Assembly: GCA_043752345.1 (NCBI GenBank) | Contig: JAYUYT010000077.1 | Coordinates: forward strand, 1 to 12,651 | Origin: VFJL01 sp043752345 | GTDB taxonomy: Bacteria; Pseudomonadota; Gammaproteobacteria; Burkholderiales; Nitrosomonadaceae | Length of the DNA: 12,651 nt | Direction: 5' to 3' | In this document: piece by piece, positions 1 through 7,551 of the stretch | Position numbering within the stretch: position 1 is the first letter of the stretch | How the letters are laid out: every line of letters starts with the position of its first letter | Made by a program: the position numbers and the translations under genes | Notes under the pieces: model-generated | What the model was told of the DNA's origin: nothing | Seen by the model: the letters and a program-made list of their open reading frames with translations, nothing else | The model's database searches: none

Positions 1-485
1 GCCATGTGCAGCGTCTGCTCGATCTCGTCGATCAGGTCGAGCGGTTCACGCACTTCGCGATCCATTTTGTTGACGAAAGTGATGATGGGGGTGTTACGCG
101 CGCGGCATACTTCCAGCAGCCGCAGGGTCTGGGCCTCCACGCCATTGGCGGCATCGATCACCATCAGCGCTGCATCCACGGCGGTCAGCACGCGGTAAGT
201 ATCCTCGGAAAAATCCTGGTGGCCCGGCGTATCCAGCAGGTTGATGACGCAGCCGCGGTATTCCATCTGCATCACCGAGCTGGCCACGGAAATACCCCGC
301 TGCTTCTCGATCTCCATCCAGTCGGAGGTGGCATGGCGGCTGGCCTTGCGCGACTTGACGCTGCCGGCGATGTGGATGGCGCCGGCAAACAGCAGCAGCT
401 TTTCGGTGAGCGTGGTCTTGCCTGCGTCCGGGTGCGAGATGATGGCGAAGGTGCGTCGCCTGGTTGCTTCCTGGCTAATTGTCAT
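1..485 (-). CDS. prfC: Peptide chain release factor 3 (RF3), 5' part only
   Basis: RF3 is a cytoplasmic translational GTPase that removes RF1 or RF2 from the ribosome after termination. The 161 visible residues are the start of the G domain. They show the G1 loop SHPDAGKT (residues 17-24), the G3 motif DTPGH (85-89) and the G4 motif NKMD (139-142). The stretch around SDWMEIEKQRGIS (54-66) holds the switch I/G2 region and closely resembles E. coli RF3. Family members are about 530 residues, so some 370 residues lie beyond the left edge. The ATG at 485 is preceded by AGAGG 7 nt upstream, and the protein then begins with a normal RF3 N terminus. That ribosome-binding site lies inside the inverted repeat of the MITE-like element. 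The gene follows the ABC importer operon on the same strand, with 114 bp between the two coding regions. I see no clear promoter in that gap, so it may depend on readthrough. Confidence 0.96.
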   Translation of the reverse strand, partial: MTISQEATRRRTFAIISHPDAGKTTLTEKLLLFAGAIHIAGSVKSRKASRHATSDWMEIEKQRGISVASSVMQMEYRGCVINLLDTPGHQDFSEDTYRVLTAVDAALMVIDAANGVEAQTLRLLEVCRARNTPIITFVNKMDREVREPLDLIDEIEQTLHM

Positions 486-492
486 ACGGGAA

Positions 493-497
493 CCTCT
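493..497 (-). promoter_or_regulatory. Shine-Dalgarno site of prfC, inside the element's terminal repeat
   Basis: AGAGG on the minus strand lies 7 nt before the prfC ATG. It is part of the terminal inverted repeat at 487-505, so the start signal of an ordinary chromosomal gene appears to be supplied by the element. Confidence 0.6.
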
Positions 498-549
498 AAA
501 TATTCAGATTTCGTCACAATACTTTGTTGCTCACAAAAAATGTTCCTTA

Positions 550-564
550 CATATCCGTTATATG
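550..564. repeat. Central hairpin of the MITE-like element
   Basis: CATAT-CCGTT-ATATG is a 5-bp stem with a 5-nt loop. It lies at the symmetry centre of the 487-628 inverted repeats, with the second inverted pair (529-543 and 573-585) around it. Confidence 0.6.
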
Positions 565-599
565 CTGCGTCTACATTTTTTGCTCCCGCCTCATCTTGT

Positions 600-2726
600 T
601 TAGAACTTTGAATTTTTAGAGGCACCCGTACCGGCAGTTCCTGCACTTTCCGGCTGTAGGGTGGATGTATTCTGCGGCTGCGGATAAAGATGACAGTGCG
701 CCGTATGGGTTGAACTGAAATTGCTGGTTCCCGGATAAGTCTCGTGGCACACCGGCATGGCGTGAGGGCAACGCGGGTGGAAATGGCAACCTGCTGGCGG
801 GTTGGCGGGTGAGGGCAAATCCCCATGCAGGCGTATGACTTCACGTTTTGGATTAAGTTCGATTACCGGCACCGCCGACAGCAGCGCCTGGGTATAGGGA
901 TGTTTGGAATTGCCCAGCACTTCATCCACACTGCCCCATTCTACAATTCTCCCCAAGTACATCACGGCCACTTCATCGGCAAGGTATTCCACCACCGAAA
1001 TATTGTGCGTAATGAACAAATACGCGAGCCCCAGACTGGCCTGCAATTCCTTCAGCAAGTTCAGAATCTGTGCCTGCACCGACACGTCCAGCGCGCTGGT
1101 GGGCTCGTCGCAAATCAACAGTCTGGGATTGACCGCCAGCGCACGGGCGATGGCGATACGCTGACGCTGACCGCCGGAGAACTCGTGCGGGTAGCGCCAT
1201 TTGGTTTCCGGCGGCAGCCCTACCCGTTGCAACAGCGCATCCACCTTCTGTCCCTGTAGCGACAGGGACTGCTGCCCGGCATGATCTGCCCTGTCATTAT
1301 TCCTGATATTGAGCGCATTCATGCCTTCCTCGATGATGTCGACAATACGCATTCTCGGATTGAGCGATGAATACGGGTCCTGGAAGATGATCTGGAACTC
1401 GGCACGCTTCTCGCGCAACTGCCTGCGTTCGAGCCCCACCAGTTCCAGGCCGTCGTAGCGCACACTCCCCGCAGTGGGCGGGATCAATTGCAGGATGCCC
1501 TTGCCAACCGTGGTCTTGCCGCAACCGGATTCACCCACCAGCGCCAGGGTTCCACCCTGCGGAATTGTCAGCGACACCCCGTCCACCGCTTTGACATATC
1601 CTGCCACCCGTTTCATCAGGCCCTTGTGAATGGGGAAGTGAACCTTGAGGTCAACGACGCGCAATAATTCGGAACTGGCGGCGGCAGATTGGGCAGCGGG
1701 GATTCCCTGGGGAGCGGTTTCTGCTGCCTTGACCGCACCGGAATGAAGCATCGATCCCGCAGCCTGATCAAAAAGATGACATCTGACTTGATGGCCGGCA
1801 ACCACCGCACTCCATCCCGGTGCAGTGGTACGGCACAAATCCCAGGCATGGTCGCAGCGGTCGGCGAAACGACAGCCAACGAATTCGCGCGACAGCGGCG
1901 GCACGCTGCCACTGATTACCGCCAGCCCCTGGTCACGCTTGTTTTTCCCCGGCAGCGAGGCGAACAATTTGCGCGAATAGGGATGCGCGGGGCTGCGAAA
2001 GAATTCTGCACGCGTTGCTGTTTCAACAATTTCGCCTGCATACATCACCGCCACTTTCTGCGCCATTTCCGCCACTACGCCCAGATCGTGCGTAATCAGC
2101 AGGATCGCCATGCCGCTGCGTTGCTGCAGATCACGCATGAGATCGAGCACCTGGGCCTGGATGGTGACATCCAGTGCAGTGGTGGGTTCGTCGGCGATCA
2201 GCAGTTCCGGCTCTCCAGCCAGCGCCATGGCGATCATCACCCGCTGTTTCATTCCGCCGGAAAACTGGAATGGATATTCGGCCATGCGCCGTTCCGCGTC
2301 GGGGATTCCCACCTGATTCAATATTTCCAGCACGCGCTGTTGTTGCGCCGCACCGCGCAAATTGAAATGCCGCTGCAGCACCTCGCCTATCTGTTCTGCC
2401 ACCGTCATCACCGGATTCAGGCTCAGCATTGGTTCCTGAAAAATCATGCTGATGCGCTTGCCGCGCACGTTGCGCATGGCGGCTTCCGGCAGCAGCAGCA
2501 AATCCTCTCCGCCGATCCTGATCGAGCCCGCAACGATTTCGCCCACCTCCGGCAGCAGCCGCATTACGGACAGCGCCGTCATGGACTTGCCGCAGCCGGA
2601 CTCCCCCAGCAATGCGAAGGTTTCACCCTGCATGATCTGCAGCGTAAGTCCGTCCACCGCCCGCACCGGCGTGGCACCGGTGTGGAGTACGGTTTCAAGG
2701 TTGTCAATTTGCAGCAGCGGATTCAT
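600..2726 (-). CDS. ABC importer ATP-binding protein, two fused ATPase domains (YejF-like, Opp/Dpp class)
   Basis: This 708-residue cytoplasmic protein carries both ATPase domains of a peptide-type importer in one chain, as in E. coli YejF; in Opp and Dpp systems they are separate. Domain 1 has Walker A GESGCGKS (41-48), signature FSGGMKQR (155-162), Walker B LLIADE (175-180) and H-loop His213. Domain 2 has GESGCGKT (398-405), FSGGQRQR (516-523), LLICDE (536-541) and His574. Each half ends in the oligopeptide-transporter C-terminal extension, with cysteine sets C285/C291/C298/C316 and C647/C653/C660/C678. A poorly conserved linker (about 320-352) joins the halves. The start at 2726 is chosen because its ATG overlaps the upstream permease stop as ATGA; the frame is open for 67 more codons, but these lie over permease sequence and do not look like protein. 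The last eight residues and the stop are encoded by the MITE-like element, so the C terminus was probably altered. The substrate is likely peptides but cannot be read from the sequence. Confidence 0.95.
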   Translation of the reverse strand: MNPLLQIDNLETVLHTGATPVRAVDGLTLQIMQGETFALLGESGCGKSMTALSVMRLLPEVGEIVAGSIRIGGEDLLLLPEAAMRNVRGKRISMIFQEPMLSLNPVMTVAEQIGEVLQRHFNLRGAAQQQRVLEILNQVGIPDAERRMAEYPFQFSGGMKQRVMIAMALAGEPELLIADEPTTALDVTIQAQVLDLMRDLQQRSGMAILLITHDLGVVAEMAQKVAVMYAGEIVETATRAEFFRSPAHPYSRKLFASLPGKNKRDQGLAVISGSVPPLSREFVGCRFADRCDHAWDLCRTTAPGWSAVVAGHQVRCHLFDQAAGSMLHSGAVKAAETAPQGIPAAQSAAASSELLRVVDLKVHFPIHKGLMKRVAGYVKAVDGVSLTIPQGGTLALVGESGCGKTTVGKGILQLIPPTAGSVRYDGLELVGLERRQLREKRAEFQIIFQDPYSSLNPRMRIVDIIEEGMNALNIRNNDRADHAGQQSLSLQGQKVDALLQRVGLPPETKWRYPHEFSGGQRQRIAIARALAVNPRLLICDEPTSALDVSVQAQILNLLKELQASLGLAYLFITHNISVVEYLADEVAVMYLGRIVEWGSVDEVLGNSKHPYTQALLSAVPVIELNPKREVIRLHGDLPSPANPPAGCHFHPRCPHAMPVCHETYPGTSNFSSTHTAHCHLYPQPQNTSTLQPESAGTAGTGASKNSKF

Positions 2727-4231
2727 GGCGAGTTGGAGTCCTTGGCTGCAGCGGCAACAGGCTTTCTTTCCGGGTTTTTCGCGCGTTCTGTGCGCCGCAG
2801 TTTTCCGGCTTTCAGCGACCAGGTGCGCACGCGTGGATTGAACGCGTCCTGCACTGCATCGGCAAACAGATTGGCGCTCAGAACCAGTGCGAACATGAAG
2901 CCGAAGGCTGACAGCAGCGCCCACCACACCATCGGTTCGCGCGCCATTTCCAGGCGCGCAGCATTGATCATGGTGCCAAAACTGATCATGGAAGGATCAA
3001 CGCCGACGCCGACATAAGACAGCACGGCTTCAGCCAGAACCAGTCCGCTGAAATCCATCACCGTGGCAATCAGCACGATGTGCATCACATTGGGAAGAAT
3101 GTGGCGGCTGATGATGCGCCAGTGGGAAACACCGAACGCGTGTGCTGCCTGAATATATTCCATCTCGCGCAGCTTCAGGGTTTCACCGCGCAGCAGGCGG
3201 CATAAACCGGTCCAACTGGTGACGCCGAGGATGATGCAAAGAAACAGCAGACGCAGATCGGCACGGGCGGCGATGGTATCGAACAGTTCGGGGTGAGTCT
3301 CCATGTATACCTGCATCATCAATACTGCGGCCGCGATCAGCAACACGCCGGGAATCGAACTCAGCGTGGTGTAAATGTATTGAATCACGTCGTCCACCCA
3401 GCCGCGAAAATACCCTGCCATGATGCCGAGCAGCAGCGCAAATGGCAGCATCATCAGCGTGGTGAGCGTGCCGATCACCAGCCCGGTGCGGATGCTCTTG
3501 AGTGATTGATAGAACACGTCCTGTCCCACCTTGTCAGTGCCGAATATGTGGTAGTGGGTGGACAACGCCAGTGCAGCGCCCAGCAGTGACAGTATCAGCA
3601 CCAGCGTGATCAGCACCGCGTTCCATGGGATTTCAGTCGCGCCGCGCCGGATGGCGGAGAGCGTAGGCAGCAACCCTGCGTTATCCTGGCGCGCCAATAA
3701 CGCACCCAACAAAACCACCAGCGTGCACCAGCCAAGGAAACCCTGTGCTGCACCCGCCGCTGCCCGCTCGGCCACATCAGCAGCGAGTTGTACGTCAGGG
3801 TACTGCAAATGCGCTCCACCAAATTGCAAGCGCGGAAATTCCCTTACCTGTCCGCCATCCGGCAGCTCGGTCGTCTCTCTGGCGTAAAGGTGTGCGGCAA
3901 ACGGTGCCGAGTAGGTTTTTTCCACGCGCGTGCGCAATGGTTCGGCAATGACATCGAGCAGGCTCAGCACTTCCACGCTGTAAACTTGCTCGCTATTGCC
4001 GCTGTTCTCGACTGCGGGACGAAAATGCACCGTGTCGAGCAATCCGATCGCAATAAAGAATGCCAGCACCGTGAGTGCCGCCATGCCGCTTGCGCTATGC
4101 CCCACCCGCCGCCACGGCGCCAGCATGTGCTCGTTGCGCCGCACATACCAGACAAAGGCAAGCACTACCATCACCAGCAGGTAGATGAGCGCATCAGTCC
4201 AGAGGATGACGGGTTTGAAAAGCATGCTCAT
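2723..4231 (-). CDS. ABC importer permease 2 (DppC/YejE-type) with extra N-terminal membrane module
   Basis: This is a 502-residue inner-membrane permease of the binding-protein-dependent family. The C-terminal part (about 205-470) is a normal DppC/YejE permease. It has the GTDKVGQDVF entry motif (231-240), several hydrophobic helices and an EAA coupling loop at about 356-381 that would contact the ATPases. It ends with the common NLFADAVQDAFNPR motif. The first 200 residues are unusual: helices at about 13-30 and 50-66, a polar segment of about 95 residues that is probably periplasmic, and a further helix at about 165-180. DppC proteins are usually near 300 residues. The first ATG at 4231 overlaps the permease 1 stop as ATGA, and a second ATG two codons later is possible. 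The stop likewise overlaps the ATPase start by 4 bp. The basic Ala/Lys-rich tail (about 475-502) should be cytoplasmic. Confidence 0.92.
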   Translation of the reverse strand: MSMLFKPVILWTDALIYLLVMVVLAFVWYVRRNEHMLAPWRRVGHSASGMAALTVLAFFIAIGLLDTVHFRPAVENSGNSEQVYSVEVLSLLDVIAEPLRTRVEKTYSAPFAAHLYARETTELPDGGQVREFPRLQFGGAHLQYPDVQLAADVAERAAAGAAQGFLGWCTLVVLLGALLARQDNAGLLPTLSAIRRGATEIPWNAVLITLVLILSLLGAALALSTHYHIFGTDKVGQDVFYQSLKSIRTGLVIGTLTTLMMLPFALLLGIMAGYFRGWVDDVIQYIYTTLSSIPGVLLIAAAVLMMQVYMETHPELFDTIAARADLRLLFLCIILGVTSWTGLCRLLRGETLKLREMEYIQAAHAFGVSHWRIISRHILPNVMHIVLIATVMDFSGLVLAEAVLSYVGVGVDPSMISFGTMINAARLEMAREPMVWWALLSAFGFMFALVLSANLFADAVQDAFNPRVRTWSLKAGKLRRTERAKNPERKPVAAAAKDSNSP

Positions 4232-5205
4232 TCCAGCCTTATCCGAGGATCCACCAGCGTATAGGAGATATCCGTCAGGATCAGTCCGATGATGTACAGC
4301 AGCGAGCCGAGGAACACCATGGCGCGCACTACGGCAAAGTCCTGCGAGTTGATCGCGTCGATGGTGTAGCTACCCAATCCGGGTATGCCGAAAAACGATT
4401 CGGCGATGAGGCTGCCAAGGAACAACAATGGAATCACCACCACCGCGCCGGTAAGAATCGGAATCATGGCGTTCCTGAGCACATGTCTGAACAGCACGAT
4501 GCTTTCCGGCAAACCCTTGGCACGCGCAGTGCGGACATAGTCCTTGCTCATTTCCTCCAGAAAAATGGTGCGATACCAGCGGGTGCTGGCACCGGCGCCG
4601 CTGATCACGCCAATGATGACCGGCAGCACCAGAAATTTGCCTGCATCGAGTCCGCCGCCATAGCCGGAAATGGGCACCAGATGCCAGAGCTTGCTGATAA
4701 GAAACTGCCCGCCGATGATATAGAACAGACTGGAGATGGACATCAAGGCGACGCACAGCACCACCCCCCAGAAATCCACATAAGTGGCGCGGAAGAATGC
4801 CATCACCAGCGCGAAGGTGATGTAGACGATCAACCCCAGCAGGAACACCGGCAGCGCGATGGCGAGACTCGGCAGCATGCGCGATTTTATTTCGTGGGCA
4901 ATGTCGCGCCCGTCATCAGCGCGCCCGAAATCAAAAGCAAACATGGCCGCTGACTTTTCGAAAAAAATGGTATGCGTGAATTTTGCCGCGCCTTCTTCGC
5001 CATCATTAAGCATCAGCGGTTTGTCGTAGCCCCGCTCATGCTTCCACTTTTCGATGGCCTCGGGAGTGACACGCTTGATGCCCAACTGCATTCGTGCCAT
5101 GTCGTCGGGCGTGTTGACGACGAAGAACAAGGTGAAGGTGATCAGATTCACGCCGATCAGGATCGGGATGGCATAGAGCATGCGGCGGATAATGTAATTA
5201 AGCAT
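4228..5205 (-). CDS. ABC importer permease 1 (DppB/YejB-type)
   Basis: This is a 325-residue inner-membrane permease of the peptide/nickel importer class. It begins with the family hallmark of a short basic N terminus and a first helix (MLNYIIRRML, helix about 10-30). A soluble loop (about 31-110) contains the conserved stretch found between helix 1 and the core domain. Hydrophobic helices follow at about 112-138, 145-170 and 190-204. The EAA loop runs from about 217 to 249 (EEMSKDYVRTARAKGL and onward). The end, DISYTLVDPRIRL, is characteristic of DppB. The ATG at 5205 is chosen over an upstream in-frame one because GGGAG lies 6 nt before it and the protein then starts like its family. It overlaps the binding-protein stop by 8 bp and permease 2 by 4 bp, so the genes are probably co-translated. 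Confidence 0.94.
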   Translation of the reverse strand: MLNYIIRRMLYAIPILIGVNLITFTLFFVVNTPDDMARMQLGIKRVTPEAIEKWKHERGYDKPLMLNDGEEGAAKFTHTIFFEKSAAMFAFDFGRADDGRDIAHEIKSRMLPSLAIALPVFLLGLIVYITFALVMAFFRATYVDFWGVVLCVALMSISSLFYIIGGQFLISKLWHLVPISGYGGGLDAGKFLVLPVIIGVISGAGASTRWYRTIFLEEMSKDYVRTARAKGLPESIVLFRHVLRNAMIPILTGAVVVIPLLFLGSLIAESFFGIPGLGSYTIDAINSQDFAVVRAMVFLGSLLYIIGLILTDISYTLVDPRIRLE

Positions 5206-7411
5206 CGCCTGCTCCCGCTTCCTGCGCAACGGGCAAGGCCTGCCTTGTGCCCGTGCCCTGCTCCCGGCGACGATATGCGATGATCGCGGGAACCAGGCTC
5301 GCCACCAGTGCCAGCAATCCCAGCACAGCCGGCCACAGCACCGGCTCATTCCATTCGCGCCGCTTCTGTTCGCGCAGATTGCCGTCTATGCGGTAGTACT
5401 TGATGTTGTTGTTCGACAGCTTGTTGGGTTTCACATTGCTGTACCAGGCGTGATACAGCCCGTAATCCTTGGGATGATATCCCCATAGCCAGGGCGAGTC
5501 GTGCCGCAGAATCTTCACCATGTGATCGATGATCTGCTGGCGCTTGGGGCTGCTCTCCATGTTCTTCATCTGTTCGAACAAGCGGTTGTATTCGGGATTG
5601 TTATAGTTGGCGGCGTTCTGGCCATCGTTGTCGACCTTCCGTTCCGCGCCGCTCAGCAGGATCAGGAAATTCTCCGGATCGGGATAATCGGCATTCCAGC
5701 CCCATTCGAAAATCTGTGCGTTGCCCTTGCGGATCTTGTCCTGGAAACGATTGTAGTCGGTGCTGCGCACCACCAGTTGAATGTTGAGTTTCTGGAATTG
5801 TTTGCGCATCCAGTCGAGGCTGGATTTGTCGTCGGCGCCACGGGAGGTCACATCGAAATACAACACCAGCGGCGCGCCGGTTTTGGCATCCATCCCGTTG
5901 GGATAACCCGCCTCGGCCAGCAATGCCTTGGCAACTGCAATCGGTTTGCGTTGTGGGCGCTCGTGCAGCCAGTCATACACCACCGGGTTGACGCCTTCCC
6001 TGCCGTCGCGATGGCCGAAAATGCCCGGCGCAATCGGCCCCTGCGCCGGAATGCCGCGGCCATTGGCGAAAATTGAAACGTACTCCTCGTAATCCACTGC
6101 AATGGAAATGGCTTGACGCAATTTTCTGGCAGACTTGGAAAGCCCGCCCACTACCGGATCCAGCATGTTGAAACCCATGTAGTAAGTGGAAGTCGCGACC
6201 TCCGTCTCCAGCCGGATGCCCTGCGCCTTCATCGCCTCAGTCACGGTCGCCTCTCCCTGCCCCGTCAGTTGCACGGCTTGATCGAAGCTGTCGGAGCCGA
6301 TTCCAGATGCATCATAGTAGCCCTGCAGGAATTTGTTCCAGCGCGGGATACTTTCCTTGTCACGGCTGAATATTACCCGGTCGATGAAAGGCAGCGGTTT
6401 GCCTGCATCTGCCAGCAAACCCGCCCGCTCGTCTCTTGGCATTCCCTCAGACGGATAAGTCTCGCCATGAAAATTGGGATTCTTCTCCAGTATCATCACC
6501 CGGTTGGGGTCATTCTCGGTGAGCATGTAAGGTCCGGTGCCAACCGGATACCAGTCGAGCGTGATATTTTTTTCTGCCAGTCCCTTCTGGGTATAAAAGC
6601 GCTCTGCCTCCCACGGAATCGGCGCAAAAAAAGGCATCGCCAGCCAATACATGAACTGCGGATATTTGCCCTTGATCTTGATGCGGTAAGTATAAGCATC
6701 CACCACCTGCGCACCTTCCAGCGGGTAGTTGTTCAAATCCAGATAAGCATCACTGCCCTGCTGCCCAGCCTGCGCCTCGGCAGCGGCTTTGAGGGTCGCG
6801 GAATATTCCCTAAGGCCGACGATGTAGTCCGACATCAAACCGAGTATCGGCGAATGCAGCCTGGGATGCGCCAGTCGCTTGATCTCGAATACATAATCTT
6901 CTGCAGTCAATTCGCGCGTGCCGCTACGGGAAAAATCGCCAAGCTTGTAAACCTCGGCCAAATCCTTGGCGGTCAAATCGTGATAAAGGAATTGGCCCTG
7001 CTCATCTTTGGCGAATGCTGGATGCGGCTGATAGCGAATGCCGGGGCGGATGGAAATTTCATAAATCGTATAAGCGATTTGCGTGGCATCAACATTGTCC
7101 GGCAACTGCGCGCTGTTCTTGTTGAAATACTGCGCCACCGGCATCTTCGCCACTGTTGCCGGAATCAGCTTGTACGGACGTTTCAGATAATGGTATTGCA
7201 GCGGCGGTTCATAAATCTGCGCAGTCAGCAGAATTTCGTTGGAACTGTATGACTGCACCGGGTCCAGATGTTTGGGCCGCTCGGCAAACGCACTATAGAG
7301 GATATTTTTCCCCGCATCGGTAGCGGGATAGGGACTATTCCAGGGATTGCCGCCACAGGCGGACAGTAAAGCCACAAGCGGCGCCAACAGGTATTTGAAC
7401 AAGGCCTTCAT
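5198..7411 (-). CDS. Peptide-type ABC importer solute-binding lipoprotein (SBP family 5) with C-terminal membrane helix
   Basis: This 737-residue binding protein delivers substrate to the two permeases encoded downstream. A short signal peptide ends in the lipobox LSAC, making Cys19 the likely lipidated residue. The mature part is a family 5 (DppA/OppA-like) fold, seen from AFAERPKHLDPVQSYSSNEI (41-60), GTGPY (291-295) and the late motif NADYPDPENFL (573-583). It is longer than usual for the family (about 500-600). Unusually, a hydrophobic segment at about 690-713 is followed by RRR and a polar tail, which predicts a C-terminal transmembrane helix with its end in the cytoplasm. The ATG at 7411 has only a weak ribosome-binding site but gives a standard signal peptide. 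It is the first gene of the operon, 140 bp from the divergent fabI. Its specificity cannot be deduced; the downstream YejF-like ATPase suggests peptides or peptide-like compounds. Confidence 0.93.
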   Translation of the reverse strand: MKALFKYLLAPLVALLSACGGNPWNSPYPATDAGKNILYSAFAERPKHLDPVQSYSSNEILLTAQIYEPPLQYHYLKRPYKLIPATVAKMPVAQYFNKNSAQLPDNVDATQIAYTIYEISIRPGIRYQPHPAFAKDEQGQFLYHDLTAKDLAEVYKLGDFSRSGTRELTAEDYVFEIKRLAHPRLHSPILGLMSDYIVGLREYSATLKAAAEAQAGQQGSDAYLDLNNYPLEGAQVVDAYTYRIKIKGKYPQFMYWLAMPFFAPIPWEAERFYTQKGLAEKNITLDWYPVGTGPYMLTENDPNRVMILEKNPNFHGETYPSEGMPRDERAGLLADAGKPLPFIDRVIFSRDKESIPRWNKFLQGYYDASGIGSDSFDQAVQLTGQGEATVTEAMKAQGIRLETEVATSTYYMGFNMLDPVVGGLSKSARKLRQAISIAVDYEEYVSIFANGRGIPAQGPIAPGIFGHRDGREGVNPVVYDWLHERPQRKPIAVAKALLAEAGYPNGMDAKTGAPLVLYFDVTSRGADDKSSLDWMRKQFQKLNIQLVVRSTDYNRFQDKIRKGNAQIFEWGWNADYPDPENFLILLSGAERKVDNDGQNAANYNNPEYNRLFEQMKNMESSPKRQQIIDHMVKILRHDSPWLWGYHPKDYGLYHAWYSNVKPNKLSNNNIKYYRIDGNLREQKRREWNEPVLWPAVLGLLALVASLVPAIIAYRRREQGTGTRQALPVAQEAGAGDA
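5212..5216 (-). promoter_or_regulatory. Shine-Dalgarno site deciding the permease 1 start
   Basis: GGGAG on the minus strand is spaced 6 nt from the ATG at 5205. It lies inside the end of the solute-binding protein gene and supports this ATG rather than the one 48 codons upstream. Confidence 0.7.
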
Positions 7412-7488
7412 TGGCTTGATAGTTTAGCGTAAATGCCGGGCACAGGGTGGGTGTAAAACCCGCAGCCTGATCTATCTTCCCATGATTC

Positions 7489-7517
7489 TTCAGATCCGGC
7501 AGGCCTTGGGCTATAAT
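7489..7517 (+). promoter_or_regulatory. Sigma70-type promoter of fabI
   Basis: The -35 is TTCAGA (7489-7494) and the -10 is a perfect TATAAT (7512-7517), separated by 17 bp. Transcription should start near 7524, giving a leader of roughly 28 nt. No equally good promoter is visible for the divergent importer operon in the 7412-7551 gap. Confidence 0.72.
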
Positions 7518-7525
7518 TTGCCGGA
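7495..7525. promoter_or_regulatory. Inverted repeat around the fabI -10 box, possible operator
   Basis: TCCGGCA (7495-7501) and TGCCGGA (7519-7525) are perfect 7-bp inverted arms separated by 17 bp. They bracket the -10 box, and the right arm covers the expected transcription start. A dimeric regulator could bind here. No protein is identified, and chance is not excluded. Confidence 0.4.
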
Positions 7526-7540
7526 CTCCTCAACTGTCAT

Positions 7541-7546
7541 AAGGAT
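7541..7546 (+). promoter_or_regulatory. Shine-Dalgarno site of fabI, supporting a GTG start
   Basis: AAGGAT sits 5 nt before the GTG at 7552. The codons from that GTG give the standard FabI N terminus MGFL, so GTG is the true start. Confidence 0.8.
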
Positions 7547-7551
7547 ATACC

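Larger units (their letters stand above)
485..630. mobile_element. MITE-like palindromic element flanked by TA
   Basis: The element core is 487-628 (142 bp). Its ends are imperfect inverted repeats, CGGGAACCTCTAAATATTC at 487-505 and the complement of CGGGTGCCTCTAAAAATTC at 610-628, which match at 16 of 19 positions. A TA sits directly outside each end (485-486 and 629-630), as expected for a TA target-site duplication. Inside, GCTCACAAAAAATGT (529-543) opposes ACATTTTTTGCTC (573-585). The centre, 550-564, is CATAT-CCGTT-ATATG. The arms are nested almost symmetrically around position 557, so the whole element could fold into one long stem. It has no transposase. AT content is clearly higher than in the flanking genes. 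A TA duplication is typical of IS630/Tc1-like elements and some IS5 relatives, but I cannot assign a family. An intergenic palindrome of another origin remains possible. Confidence 0.6.

Noticed and set aside
6..611. A 201-codon plus-strand open frame across prfC and the element
   Set aside because: prfC on the other strand is unmistakable. The frame crosses the palindrome and has no protein-like features.
482..844. A minus-strand open frame of 120 codons through the MITE-like element
   Set aside because: It overlaps the end of the ATPase gene in another frame and only shows that the element is translatable; no start signal or domain is visible.
2727..2927. A 67-residue N-terminal extension of the ATPase
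   Set aside because: It lies over the permease 2 gene, is Arg/Cys-rich without ABC similarity, and the ATG at 2726 overlaps the permease stop in the usual ATGA manner.
1689..3017. A 442-codon plus-strand open frame opposite the importer ATPase
   Set aside because: It lies wholly opposite well-supported ATPase and permease genes. Its protein is rich in His, Arg and Gln with no recognisable domain, typical of a shadow frame.
6113..7252. A 379-codon plus-strand open frame opposite the solute-binding protein
   Set aside because: The opposite strand holds a clear family 5 binding protein with a signal peptide and motifs. This frame shows no domain or ribosome-binding site.
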